A stretch of DNA of 28,697 bases, taken from contig JBCCQK010000037.1 of the NCBI GenBank assembly GCA_039024375.1, forward strand, positions 1 through 28,697. Reading direction: 5' to 3'. Positions 1-8,409 of this stretch are shown one piece after another. The notes beneath the pieces were generated by a model that ran no database searches, was not told the DNA's origin, and worked only from the letters and a program-made list of their open reading frames with translations. The stretch is from JAFMDF01 sp039024375 (GTDB taxonomy: Bacteria; Bacteroidota; Bacteroidia; Chitinophagales; Saprospiraceae). The position numbers and the translations under genes were made by a program. Each line of letters opens with the position of its first letter. Position 1 is the stretch's first letter.

Positions 1-133
1 ATACCCAACGGGGTGATGAATTGAACACTCTGAATTTTACACAAAAAAGTACTTTTGAAGCACGGAATTGCTACAAATTATAGCAAAAAACAGGTTTTAC
101 CTACAGAATTCTTGTTATCACCCCATTGGGTAT
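1..133. repeat. 133-bp element with 17-bp terminal inverted repeats (MITE-like)
   Basis: The ends are ATACCCAACGGGGTGAT at 1-17 and its inverted copy at 117-133, differing at one position. Weaker matching (GAA at the same offset) continues inward. The interior holds no credible reading frame but has a short hairpin (TTGCTA / TAGCAA, about 78-99). The size, terminal repeats and lack of coding content suit a non-autonomous MITE-like element. It ends only 7 bp from the stop of the broken DUF2079 gene. The left end coincides with the window edge, so the true outer boundary and any target-site duplication cannot be judged. Confidence 0.5.
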
Positions 134-140
134 TAAGAGC

Positions 141-1300
141 CTAATAAAAAATACTTGCCGCTATCATCATCCACCCTTCCCGAGTCAACGACTTTTTGTA
201 AATCAACAAATACAGACCAATGCAAATTCCCGTCAAGGAAATATCTTCTTTGATAATTAAGTTGAGCAAAAAGAAGATGGCAATGCCCCATTTGTTTTCT
301 TTTTCAATAAAGTAAAACAACCAAAAGAAGAAGAAGGGGAAAAAAGGAATTTCGTGATAGTCGTAATTCAACGGGCCGTTCGTACCGGGCGCAATTAAGT
401 AGCCAAAAATGAAAAGTAATGCCAGCAAAGGCGTTATTTTTCGGTTTCTCGCTAATAAATACAGGGGAATAGCGGACAAAACTAAGAAAGCCGCCTGCAC
501 GACGAGTAGCGTTTCCGTATGCTCAAAAATGGCTAAAAACGGTACCGTCGTAATATAATGAATCGGACTTAAATGGTAGAAAAATGTCGCTTCCCAAAAA
601 TGCTACTAAACGAGGAGCCTTCGTGCAACATATGATATAGTTGATTGGCGTAGAACGCTAAATCGTAGGCTTGGGTCAAATACAACCAATGCTTTTCGAG
701 GGAAGGTAGTAAAACGCTAAAAAACGAAAAGACTAAAATAGTGACCAACAAAGTAATTACACCTACTCTACCGTTCGCCCATTTCCATCGCTTAACAAAA
801 TCAAAATTGACCTTGGACAATGCTTTGTAAAAAACGTATCCGCAAACCGTCAACACAAGGAAAAATAAAACGGGATTTTCCTTCATCAACACATTTTTCA
901 GAAAGATATAAGGACCGAAAGCAGCAGAAAGTAAGGTAAGATGAGAATATTTTAGTAAATCAATTTTGTCTTTTTTACAATAGTAACCACCCATCAAGGC
1001 TGCAAAAACGGCTAGCAGAACACCAATAGCTGTCATCTGAAAACCGTCGATGCTCCTGTTTTTATGAAACAACGAAGTAAACTTATTGGAGAAAAATAGT
1101 AAGAGGAGAAATCCACCGATAAGATGCGTTCCGAAAAAAATATTCAACACAATAAGTGCCGTTTTTTCGAACTCAGCAGGCGTCAATAAATGACTTAAAA
1201 AGTTGTTAGAAGGACTAGTAGGCTCAGCAGAAGCCGTCACGTTATTTTTGACTGACGTCGATTCACCTTTAACGGACGCTCTCTTCTTTTTTCGATTCAT
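141..1300 (-). pseudogene. DUF2079 membrane protein, frameshifted and C-terminally truncated
   Basis: Two minus-strand reading frames (start side 569-1300, end side 141 to about 600) join into one protein of the DUF2079 family, polytopic membrane proteins of unknown function. Family marks are YDLAFYANQLYHML in the first part, then HLSPIHYI, a PLYLLARNRK stretch, NYDYHEIPFFPF and IIKEDISL in the second. The reading frame is lost at an A5 run on the plus strand (596-600). One extra base there would give a continuous IFWEATFFYHLSPIHY. The second part ends at a TAG at 141-143, well short of the usual family length of roughly 450-500 residues, next to the inverted-repeat element at 1-133. The N-terminus before the first membrane helix is basic and low-complexity. 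The start is probably the ATG at 1298-1300; a TTG at 1387 in the same frame is an alternative. A single-base sequencing error in the homopolymer would explain the frameshift but not the truncation. Confidence 0.75.
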
Positions 1301-1430
1301 GGAGGGGCTAGTTTTTGGATGTTCTAATGGGTCTGAATTACCTTTAGGAACGAGCCTCTTCTCCAAATAGTTACCGTCCTTCAGCAAAAATCACTTTCCT
1401 AAAATTCAAATCATAAATAAGGCCCCTCGT

Positions 1431-1531
1431 AGTTGTTGAATTAATTCATTTATCATTAATGGAAAGAACCCTTCGAGTACTGGAAGGTACTCTATTACTG
1501 AAAATTAGTGCTTGTTATAATTCACAACTGC
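1431..1531. repeat. Imperfect palindrome downstream of trpC
   Basis: The outer arms are AGTTGTTGAATTA near 1430-1442 and TAATTCACAACT near 1518-1529; the right arm overlaps the trpC stop codon (1522-1524). A central hairpin GAGTAC / GTACTC lies around 1475-1492. Pairing between these two blocks is patchy. It may act as the trpC 3' end structure, but there is no clear U-tract. Confidence 0.35.
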
Positions 1532-2325
1532 ACCAGTTTACTTCGAATGGCTTCGGTAAAATCTTTACATGCTATGGCGGGATTATCTGTCTTCATAAAA
1601 TTTTCTCCAATCAAGAAGCCTTGGAACCCGTGGGCTTTTAAGTCCAGAATGGTATCGGGATGGCTAATACCACTTTCGGAAATGCGAATATAGTGACTCG
1701 GAATTTTATAAAAAAGGTCTTTGGAATGCTGTAAATCAACTTGGAACGTCTTCAAATTTCGATTATTGACCCCAACAATATCTATATCTTCCGTCAGTTT
1801 AGGCAGTTGTTCGGCAGAATGAATTTCGGTCAATACCTCTAAGCCCAAGGACTTGGCAAACTTCGCCAAATCGGCCAAGCGGTCTTTCTCCAAGCACTCC
1901 GCAATCAGTAAAATCACATCCGCTCCGATAGCCTTAGCTTCTAATAATTGGTATTCATCCACGATGAACTCTTTGCGTAGAATCGGTGTATTAGGGTTGT
2001 ATCGACGAGCAATTAGTACGTCTTCTTTTCGCCCTTTGAAGAATTTAGTGTCGGTCAATACTGAAATACCCGATACGTTCGCTTCCGTGTAGCCCACCGT
2101 TACGTCTTCTACCTTAGCCGTTACATTAATATCTTTTTTAGACGGGGAATGACGCTTGAACTCGGCAATGATGCCCGACTTTTCGGGATTTAACAAAGCC
2201 TTTTTCAATGACACCGTTGGCTTGTCGAAATATTGGCTTCGCTCTAGACTTCGTGAGGAAACCAACTGCTTTTGACCGCCCACTTCAATATGTTTCCACG
2301 CAACAATTCTTTCTAAAATATCCAT
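1522..2325 (-). CDS. trpC: Indole-3-glycerol phosphate synthase
   Basis: Converts 1-(2-carboxyphenylamino)-1-deoxyribulose 5-phosphate to indole-3-glycerol phosphate in cytoplasmic tryptophan synthesis. The 267-residue product has the length of a single-domain TrpC. The (beta/alpha)8-barrel motifs come in order: IIAEFKRHSPSK (about 52-63, with the catalytic Glu55 and Lys57), SGISVLTDTKFFKG, PILRKEF (Lys118), EVLTEIHS (Glu167), VGVNNRNL (about 184-191), RISESGI (Ser218) and GFLIGENFMK. The ATG at 2323-2325 fits the family N-terminus. No other trp gene lies in the window, so it is not in a visible trp operon. The 81 bp separating it from the DUF1573 gene upstream are filled by a perfect AT-rich hairpin, so the two could be co-transcribed. 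Confidence 0.96.
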   Translation of the reverse strand: MDILERIVAWKHIEVGGQKQLVSSRSLERSQYFDKPTVSLKKALLNPEKSGIIAEFKRHSPSKKDINVTAKVEDVTVGYTEANVSGISVLTDTKFFKGRKEDVLIARRYNPNTPILRKEFIVDEYQLLEAKAIGADVILLIAECLEKDRLADLAKFAKSLGLEVLTEIHSAEQLPKLTEDIDIVGVNNRNLKTFQVDLQHSKDLFYKIPSHYIRISESGISHPDTILDLKAHGFQGFLIGENFMKTDNPAIACKDFTEAIRSKLVQL

Positions 2326-2328
2326 GTT

Positions 2329-2400
2329 GGTTATTCGTTATTTGTTATTGGTTATTCGTTACAGGCACTCGAACAACGAATAACCAATAACGAATAACTA
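2329..2400. repeat. AT-rich inverted repeat between the DUF1573 gene and trpC
   Basis: A perfect 17-bp inverted repeat, GTTATTGGTTATTCGTT at 2344-2360 and its complement at 2375-2391, encloses a 14-nt loop. The left arm is preceded by a further copy of the GTTATTCGTTATT unit (from 2330), so the arm is internally repetitive. The element fills nearly the whole gap. A related AACGAATAACAAATACCAAA string precedes the MoxR gene near 21662-21681. It could fold in the transcript or mark a small mobile repeat. Confidence 0.6.
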
Positions 2401-2406
2401 GTAACG

Positions 2407-2868
2407 TCATGATTCAAATTTAAAGATGTATTCTATTCGTTCTAGTACGGGCATCCCCGTTTTGGGGTCTTCCTTTTCTAGCCAGATGTCAATTTCGACA
2501 GGTTCCTCGTCTTCCTTTTTACTGCTGTCAAATTTAACTTTTATGGTCCCCGTAGCACCGGGCTTAACGGGTAGATAGGGTCGCTTCAATACTTCCGTAC
2601 AGTCGCAAGTTGACACTTGAGAAATGGCCAAGTCTTCCTCTCCCGTATTAGTGAAGGTGTATTCAATTTCCTTCGTTTCTCCTCTTTTAATGGTCCCAAT
2701 ATCAATTTTTGCATTGTCAAAAGTCATCCCTGATTTGGAGACTTTTTTGGGGGCTGCTTCGCTAATTTGTTGTTCTACAACGGGCGCTACGTTCTTCTGT
2801 GCGCACGATGTAAACATGACAATCGCAACGAATAAAAACAAATTGGTGATTTTAGTTAGTTGATTCAT
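2407..2868 (-). CDS. DUF1573 lipoprotein
   Basis: A 153-residue secreted protein of the DUF1573 family, common in Bacteroidota and of unknown molecular role. From the ATG at 2866-2868 it begins MNQLTKITNLFLFVAIVMFTSC, a lipoprotein signal with the acylated Cys at residue 22. An upstream in-frame start at 2940 would add 24 residues lacking signal features and is less likely. After a short linker comes the immunoglobulin-like (MSP/ASH-type) beta-sandwich: FDNAKIDIGTIKRGE, then FTNTGEEDLAISQVSTCDCT with the typical Cys pair, and a VKPGATGTIKVKFDS strand pair. It probably faces the periplasm. It lies upstream of trpC in the same direction. Confidence 0.85.
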   Translation of the reverse strand: MNQLTKITNLFLFVAIVMFTSCAQKNVAPVVEQQISEAAPKKVSKSGMTFDNAKIDIGTIKRGETKEIEYTFTNTGEEDLAISQVSTCDCTEVLKRPYLPVKPGATGTIKVKFDSSKKEDEEPVEIDIWLEKEDPKTGMPVLERIEYIFKFES

Positions 2869-2898
2869 ATAAGTCGATTTTGAGATTCTACTGCAAGT

Positions 2899-2964
2899 TT
2901 TCGATGCAGGTCTGGAGACCTGCGGATAGCCGTGTATCAAGTCTGGAGACTTAATACATCGAAA
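2899..2964. repeat. Nested palindromes with TCTGGAGA core
   Basis: Outer arms TTTCGATG (2899-2906) and CATCGAAA (2957-2964) enclose two consecutive near-perfect palindromes: GCAGGTCTGGAGACCTGC (2906-2923) and AAGTCTGGAGACTT (2939-2952). The two palindromes share the core GTCTGGAGAC but have different flanking pairs. It lies in the 122-bp gap upstream of the DUF1573 start and would fold into a three-way or cruciform shape. It may be a repeat family member or a leader structure. Confidence 0.55.
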
Positions 2965-2990
2965 GTCGATATTTTACATTTTGCGAAAAT

Positions 2991-4445
2991 CTATTTACTT
3001 CTTTTTTTCATCTGCTCAAGCGCCAGTTCCAACTGTTCGGCGCCAATTCTTTTATATACCACTTTTTTATTGGCATCTAACACCAAAATTAAAGGAGTGG
3101 TTTCGATATGATAGTCTTTGATATATTTATAATACGGGTCCACCGTATTTATCCATTTTGTAGCGTTATAATCTTGCAATTTTTGAGCACAATCACCAAA
3201 CTGTCTAAAATCCGTATGGCAAACCGCAAAGACTTCTACTTCCGTTTGATGGTGCTCATAAAAATCTACAATGTGGGGCATTGACTCTTTGCAATGACTA
3301 CAGTCGGGCGCCCAAAAGACGACAACCGTGTAAGGTTTTGAGACGCTATTCAAATCCGTCTGGCCTGCTAAAGCAAAACGTCGATTTTCGTCTTCTGCGT
3401 CTTTCAAAGGAATACTTTTTTCAATATCCAGTAAATAATGTTCCAAATTGGGTGCAGTACGACCAATCAATGTCTTATCCCATAGCAACGCCTCTTGGGT
3501 TATTTTTGCTCGGGACTCTTCGGAGATAAAATCCGTTTTGCCCTTCAAGGTATATTCCTTTACCATGTGAACAAAAACGGCATCCATTCCCATTAAGTCC
3601 GAACCGTAGTATTTATTGAGATACTGATAGAAATAACTTTTGAAAGCGACGGTATCGGGTGCTACTAATTGCAATACTTCATATACGGATTGAATAACCG
3701 AATCGGGCTGTGGAACCGTCAAATTATCCATATAAAAAGTAATCATATCGTAGCAAATCTTCGACCTAAAAAAACGTTTATCGTGACGAATAGGGTCAAA
3801 ATAATGGTTTTTTCGATAGACGTATTCTAATAGACGAACCTCCATCTCGTCTCCTTCGAAAGCAGGTATATCTATCTGCTGACTAGACTTTAGAATAGTC
3901 GTCGTCAGCTTTTCGGGATGCTTGTCAATGATATTTTTTTTAAAACCGGCCAATTCTTGTTCGAGCGTTTTCAATGCCTTTTCTTCGGCGTCCACATTAA
4001 CGTTCGCTGCTCTTCCCTCTTGAATGGTCTGAATAAGCTTTTCCATTTTGGGTCGAGTAATTCGCATAAATTCCAGATATTCGTAGAATAAACTATTATC
4101 GGGCGCATTTTCGAATACTGCATTTTCGGCAAGCGTGGTCGCATCAAACGCTACGCTAAATTGGCGGTCTGTTTCCGTTAAAAATACTTCAATGAACTCA
4201 TTTTCGGGGGGCATTACTAACAAATAAATCCCCGCCGCCAAATCCTTTTTGGCTTCAAATGTAAAAGTACCATTTTGGTTAACTGACACCGTATCATCTA
4301 CAAAAATAGTACTCCCCACGTTATGCGCCAATAGCAGTTTATCTTGCTCATAATTGCTAATTAGAACGGTGATTTCGTAATCATCAATGGCCCAAATGGC
4401 GGGACTAACTAAAGTAAAAAGAAGTAAAAGAAGGTTATTTTTCAT
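2991..4445 (-). CDS. TlpA/ResA-like thioredoxin-fold protein, periplasmic
   Basis: A 484-residue exported protein with a C-terminal thioredoxin fold. Residues 1-19 form a signal peptide (MKNNLLLLLFTLVSPAIWA). Residues about 22-115 form a beta-rich domain like the DUF4369 region of Bacteroidota TlpA proteins, followed by an alpha-helical middle segment (about 120-330). The C-terminal 150 residues hold VVVFWAPDCSHCKESMP with the redox pair Cys382/Cys385 and the cis-proline in ETTP (Pro451). Family members reduce or isomerise disulfides of exported proteins or apocytochromes; the partner here is unknown. The ATG start at 4443-4445 gives a clean signal peptide. The gene is 122 bp upstream of the DUF1573 gene and may be co-transcribed with it. 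Confidence 0.87.
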   Translation of the reverse strand: MKNNLLLLLFTLVSPAIWAIDDYEITVLISNYEQDKLLLAHNVGSTIFVDDTVSVNQNGTFTFEAKKDLAAGIYLLVMPPENEFIEVFLTETDRQFSVAFDATTLAENAVFENAPDNSLFYEYLEFMRITRPKMEKLIQTIQEGRAANVNVDAEEKALKTLEQELAGFKKNIIDKHPEKLTTTILKSSQQIDIPAFEGDEMEVRLLEYVYRKNHYFDPIRHDKRFFRSKICYDMITFYMDNLTVPQPDSVIQSVYEVLQLVAPDTVAFKSYFYQYLNKYYGSDLMGMDAVFVHMVKEYTLKGKTDFISEESRAKITQEALLWDKTLIGRTAPNLEHYLLDIEKSIPLKDAEDENRRFALAGQTDLNSVSKPYTVVVFWAPDCSHCKESMPHIVDFYEHHQTEVEVFAVCHTDFRQFGDCAQKLQDYNATKWINTVDPYYKYIKDYHIETTPLILVLDANKKVVYKRIGAEQLELALEQMKKRSK

Positions 4446-4615
4446 AAGTTGTTAATAGACCTTTATTTTGAGGCACTTTACCCAAGAGAATTTAGAAAAA
4501 CTACTAATAGTAGAAAATAATTTTTCAAGTTGTTTGTTTTACTAAATAATAGCAATGGAGATTGACCGCTTTGACATTTGCTTAACAAAATGGACCATCT
4601 TCCCAAAATAAGAAC

Positions 4616-4648
4616 GGGTTAGTAGCCTCCACTACTAACCCATTTTTA
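4616..4648. terminator. Rho-independent terminator
   Basis: A perfect 10-bp stem GGGTTAGTAG / CTACTAACCC (4616-4625 and 4632-4641) has a 6-nt loop and is followed by ATTTTTA. On the minus strand the stem is followed by GTTCTTATTTT, so it can end transcription of the HAD gene that stops at 4708. Confidence 0.75.
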
Positions 4649-4707
4649 TCGAAAAAGATACGTCAAATTTTAAAAAATTGACTTATGCGTTTCTATTTTG
4701 TTGATGA

Positions 4708-5142
4708 CTACTCCATTGATTTAAAGACCTCAATTTCTTTCGTTTTTACGACTAAATCAGTAAACTTACCCTTAAAACGAGTCGCTTTGACGATGTGGTT
4801 GTCAATCCAGTGATAGTTTCCACCTCTCGGTTTGCCCATCAACAAACCGTGATATTTGAAATCGTGCTTCTTCAACCACTTTTCCGTCACTTCTCGATGT
4901 TCTTCGGTTCTAGACGTAAAGAAAGTAATAATATGCCCCTCGTCGTACCATTTATTGATGATGTCTAAAGCATCAGGATAAGGTAAACAAGTACTCATTC
5001 TTTCTGGTTCTTCGTTTGGAATATCATCGCAAACGGTGCCATCTATATCAACTAAAAAATTCTTTACGCCACTTGGTAAAACGGGACTAATCAACTGCCC
5101 CTTATTGTCAAAAAGTGTCTTCAGTTCGTGCTGGTCACTCAT
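4708..5142 (-). CDS. Small HAD-superfamily phosphatase
   Basis: A 144-residue cytoplasmic HAD hydrolase. Motif I is FLVDIDGTVCDD (nucleophile Asp32, acid/base Asp34). Motif II is ITFFTSRTEEHR (Thr76/Ser77), motif III is probably Lys104 in MGKPRGG, and motif IV is WIDN with Asp114. The short form has no large cap domain; only a small insertion with LPYPDAL sits between motifs I and II. This resembles small sugar- or nucleotide-phosphate phosphatases, but the substrate cannot be read from the sequence. It has its own terminator downstream and is divergent from the desaturase gene. A TAACTTTG string at 5194-5201 (minus) could be its -7 element, though no -33 TTG is seen at the expected distance. 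Confidence 0.8.
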   Translation of the reverse strand: MSDQHELKTLFDNKGQLISPVLPSGVKNFLVDIDGTVCDDIPNEEPERMSTCLPYPDALDIINKWYDEGHIITFFTSRTEEHREVTEKWLKKHDFKYHGLLMGKPRGGNYHWIDNHIVKATRFKGKFTDLVVKTKEIEVFKSME

Positions 5143-5380
5143 ACAATGCTATTTAAAAAGGTGGAAAAATTGTTCTTTTTTCAAAAGGAAAGGCAAAGTT
5201 ACTATAAAACACAAAGAAAAGCTACTGACTTATTGTATCTTTTACGTTAAGTACCGATTTGTAGTCTTTGCAAAACAATATTTGATACTATTGACTTTTT
5301 TGGTATTTTTATACCGTATTCAGCACTGTTAAAAAAGTGATTTTCGCCTATCCGAAATAAGTAGAAAGAAAAGAAATACG

Positions 5381-6412
5381 ATGGAAATATTTCCACCTAT
5401 TCCTTTATTTCGCAAAATTTATTTTCTTGCTATGTCTCCATCTATCGCCACCAAGTACCTTTCTCCTCAAGAACGTAAGATGCTAACTCAAAAAAACGAC
5501 TGGCGAGCCGCTTTTGAGGTACTCCATACTTGGACTTGGATAGCCGCTACTTTCGCAACTGTCTATTTATTTCCTCACCCATTGGTCATTTTAGTAGCAC
5601 TTTTTATAATGGGCGGACGACAATTAGCTTGCTCCATTATCATGCACGACGCAGGACATTTTGCACTGTTCACTAATAAAAAAGTTAATGATTTTGTCGG
5701 GAAATGGTTAGGTAGTTATATGATAATGAACGATATGCTCAAATATCGAACTTATCATCTTCAACATCATTTAACAACGGGTACCGTCGAAGACCCCGAT
5801 ATTTCACTGACCAAAGGCTATCCAACGACGGTAGCGAGTATGCTGCGAAAAATTGGACGAGACCTGGCGGGAGCAACGGGCATTAAATCTCAATTGGGAC
5901 TTATCAGTATGCACTTAGGTTATTTAAAATACAGTCTGAGTCGGGATATTCAACGGTTAAGTCAACAAGAGCGTACATGGGCATCATTTTTTCAAGCGGC
6001 TCTTCGCAATTTAGCCGGTCCCATCACGGCCCAGTTAATTCTTTTGACCATCCTAACAATATTCGCTTCCCCTTGGCTCTATTTGTTATGGATTGGCGCT
6101 TTATTGACTACGTTCAATTTTTCTATCAGGATTCGCTCAATGGCCGAACACGCCATGGTTGCCGATACGGAAGATAGCTTACGAAACACCCGAACTACCT
6201 ACGCCAACTGGTGGGAAAGGATTTTGTTTGCCCCTCATTACGTCAACTATCACGTTGAGCATCATCTGTTAATGAGTGTTCCACCGTATAATCTTCCCCA
6301 AATGCACCGTTTGTTAAGAGAAAGAGGTTTTTACAAAGAAGGGTTACTAGAAAATGGTTACTGGGAAATCATCAAAATGGCGGTTGGAAAGAAGGCGATT
6401 ATTGGGCAGTAA
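5381..6412 (+). CDS. Membrane fatty acid desaturase family protein
   Basis: A 343-residue diiron membrane desaturase. The three histidine boxes are HDAGH (His89, His93), HLQHH (126-130) and HVEHH (291-295), plus a supporting EH at 256-257, with the hydrophobic pairs expected between boxes 1, 2 and 3. The surrounding words GTVEDPDISL and PHYVNYHVEHHLLMSVPPY are typical of acyl-lipid desaturases. A carotenoid hydroxylase or ketolase of the same fold is less likely but not excluded. The enzyme would introduce a double bond into membrane acyl chains, using oxygen and an electron donor. Translation may start at 5381 or at the second ATG (5432; MSPSIATKYL), which better matches a usual N-terminus. 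It heads a run of four plus-strand genes. Confidence 0.85.
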   Translation: MEIFPPIPLFRKIYFLAMSPSIATKYLSPQERKMLTQKNDWRAAFEVLHTWTWIAATFATVYLFPHPLVILVALFIMGGRQLACSIIMHDAGHFALFTNKKVNDFVGKWLGSYMIMNDMLKYRTYHLQHHLTTGTVEDPDISLTKGYPTTVASMLRKIGRDLAGATGIKSQLGLISMHLGYLKYSLSRDIQRLSQQERTWASFFQAALRNLAGPITAQLILLTILTIFASPWLYLLWIGALLTTFNFSIRIRSMAEHAMVADTEDSLRNTRTTYANWWERILFAPHYVNYHVEHHLLMSVPPYNLPQMHRLLRERGFYKEGLLENGYWEIIKMAVGKKAIIGQ

Positions 6413-6435
6413 CCAATCGAAGCCTTATTTTTGGG

Positions 6436-7743
6436 GTGTACTTTGAAATCAACCACCCAAATTTGCAATTTTCCACTAAGCAACCTTTATTTTTTCACTG
6501 GACTTTCTGCCTACTACTCGTTGGCTTACCTGTTTCAAAAGCAATAGTATCTATTGCATTCGTAGGATTATTGCTCATTGTCACCTATCGCTTAGTTAGT
6601 AAACAATCCGCTCCATTTCCATCCATCCTATTAGCTATCCCCGTTATACTTTTTTGTGTTCTTGGCCTTAGTCTTTTCTACACGACTAATCTGAAAGAAG
6701 GCTGGAAGACACTAATTAGCTACAGTAAACTATTGGCTATTCCACTAATCTTCTGGCAGGGACAAACAGTTATTCGGAAGCGTTTTTCTTTTTATCTAAA
6801 AATTTTGGTTGCTTCCACTACCCTAGCGGCTTTACTTACTCTAATTCTATTTCTATTGCCAAGTGAAATTACTAAAAATATTACGGCTAATTTACCTATC
6901 CTAAAAGATTATATTCAACACCAAAAGACCTACGCTTTCGGAGCGTATAGTCCATTTATTGACCGCCTACAATTTAGCTATTTAATTGCCGTTAGTTTCT
7001 TCTTACAGCTATGGATGGGATTGCGACAAAAATTTTCAATTCCCCAATTAATTATACTCGGTATATTACTAACTACGTTACTTATCTTAGGAGCTAGAGG
7101 TGCTCAGATTAGCTTTTTGCTAGCCAGTGCCGTTTGGTTAGTTTACTATTTCTTCTTCTTGGTTAAAAAGTATTCCCGTTCCTTATTAGCTTATGGAATA
7201 CTTATTTCTACTATCTTAATGGTGATAATTGCCTTCCCCAAATTAGCTTACGATTACGTTCCAGCAGTAAAAATGCGCTACGACCAAATGTTGTGGGAAA
7301 TTGGAACTTTCCGAGATGGTACTTTCCGAAACTACGATTATACCCACTTTACGAGCTTGCGTCGATGGCTTTCTTGGAAAAATAGTTGGGCATTGATTTG
7401 TGAAAATCCTATTTTGGGAACAGGTATTGGTAATTACCAAACGGCCATGGCTGACGTTTATCAAAAAGATGGTTTAGGCTTTCCCGTAAATACACAGAGT
7501 CAATTTTTGTATTTTTGGACGGCAGCGGGTCTACTGGCTTTCCTAGCTTTTTTAATGTTGCTTCTTTATCCAGTTTATCATTTATACAAAGAAAAAAATA
7601 GCCTATTTAAAGGTTTTAGTTTTGCATTTTTAACGTTCTATCTGCTCATCTTTTTGTTCGATGCCCCGTTGAATTATCAAGTAGGTAGTCTGACTTTTTT
7701 GATTATTTATGGCTTCGTCGCCATTACCCCAGATACAAATTAA
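6436..7743 (+). CDS. O-antigen ligase/polymerase-like membrane protein
   Basis: A 435-residue polytopic protein, about 10-12 hydrophobic segments, of the O-antigen ligase (WaaL/Wzy_C) superfamily. The signature region is near the middle: LGARGAQISFLLASAVWL, then a long extracytoplasmic loop with RRWLSWKNSWALICENPILG and GTGIGNYQTAMADVY, followed by QSQFLYFWTAAGLLAFLAF. Such proteins transfer or polymerise glycans on undecaprenyl carriers at the outer face of the inner membrane. The start is GTG at 6436; no ATG occurs in frame until deep inside the protein. It follows the desaturase by 23 bp and is followed by the ABC ATPase after 2 bp, so it is surely co-transcribed. No other glycan genes are adjacent, so the actual substrate is open. 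Confidence 0.8.
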   Translation: MYFEINHPNLQFSTKQPLFFHWTFCLLLVGLPVSKAIVSIAFVGLLLIVTYRLVSKQSAPFPSILLAIPVILFCVLGLSLFYTTNLKEGWKTLISYSKLLAIPLIFWQGQTVIRKRFSFYLKILVASTTLAALLTLILFLLPSEITKNITANLPILKDYIQHQKTYAFGAYSPFIDRLQFSYLIAVSFFLQLWMGLRQKFSIPQLIILGILLTTLLILGARGAQISFLLASAVWLVYYFFFLVKKYSRSLLAYGILISTILMVIIAFPKLAYDYVPAVKMRYDQMLWEIGTFRDGTFRNYDYTHFTSLRRWLSWKNSWALICENPILGTGIGNYQTAMADVYQKDGLGFPVNTQSQFLYFWTAAGLLAFLAFLMLLLYPVYHLYKEKNSLFKGFSFAFLTFYLLIFLFDAPLNYQVGSLTFLIIYGFVAITPDTN

Positions 7744-7745
7744 TT

Positions 7746-8390
7746 ATGTACTATTCCTTACAAAACATACTTCCCTATCCGCTTCGAGAACAACCCAGAA
7801 CACACACATCAGATATTTGGGAAACGAATTGCACTTTAGAAAAAGGTAAGAAGTATTTAATTTCAGCGCCCTCGGGTAAGGGAAAGTCCACTTTTCTACA
7901 CATTCTCTACGGGTTACGTAAAGACTTTTCAGGAGCCGTTGAACTCAATGAGCAACCCATCAATAGCTTTTCGGTAGAAAAGTGGGCGGATTTACGTAAA
8001 GACAATTTGGCCATCGTTTTTCAAGATTTGCGTCTATTCCCCAAGTTGAGTGCAATGGAGAATATTCAATTGAAAGCCCGTTTACATGGAACTCAATCGG
8101 AAAGTGATATACAAGTAATGGCGAAGCGTTTAGACGTACAGCAGCTTCTTAACCAACGCTGCGACACACTTTCCTATGGGCAACGCCAACGAATTGCCAT
8201 TATTCGTGCCCTTTGCCAGCCATTCGATTTTCTGCTCTTAGACGAACCATTTAGTCATTTGGATGAAGGTAATACCAAGGCCGCTTTTGACCTTATCGAG
8301 CAACGTTGTGCCGAACAAAAAACAGGCTTTTTGTTAGTAAGCTTAGGAGAAACCTTTGGTCGAAAATACGACGAAGAATTAATTTTATGA
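7746..8390 (+). CDS. Small ABC transporter ATP-binding protein with unusual motifs
   Basis: A 214-residue stand-alone ABC ATPase of LolD/MacB-like size. The P-loop is APSGKGKST (41-49), with Ala in place of the first Gly. The Q-loop is VFQDLRLFP (Gln93), the signature is TLSYGQRQRIAI (LSYGQ instead of LSGGQ), Walker B is FLLLDEP (Asp166, Glu167) and the D-loop is SHLD. The H-loop region reads FLLVSLGETF, with no histidine where most ABC ATPases have VTHD. No LolC/E- or MacB-type permease is next to it; the neighbouring OppB-type permease normally pairs with larger OppD/F ATPases. It is likely translated with the upstream ligase gene (2-bp gap). The transported substrate is unknown. Confidence 0.85.
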   Translation: MYYSLQNILPYPLREQPRTHTSDIWETNCTLEKGKKYLISAPSGKGKSTFLHILYGLRKDFSGAVELNEQPINSFSVEKWADLRKDNLAIVFQDLRLFPKLSAMENIQLKARLHGTQSESDIQVMAKRLDVQQLLNQRCDTLSYGQRQRIAIIRALCQPFDFLLLDEPFSHLDEGNTKAAFDLIEQRCAEQKTGFLLVSLGETFGRKYDEELIL

Positions 8391-8409
8391 GTCCAAAATA
8401 GATTTAGGT

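Noticed and set aside
48..60. GTACTTTTGAAG shared by the left-end element and the minus strand near 28.58 kb
   Set aside because: A 12-bp match is expected many times by chance in a window this long and AT-rich; flanks do not match.
5036..5332. A 98-residue plus-strand frame over the HAD gene start
   Set aside because: It is antisense to a well-supported gene and has no family features.
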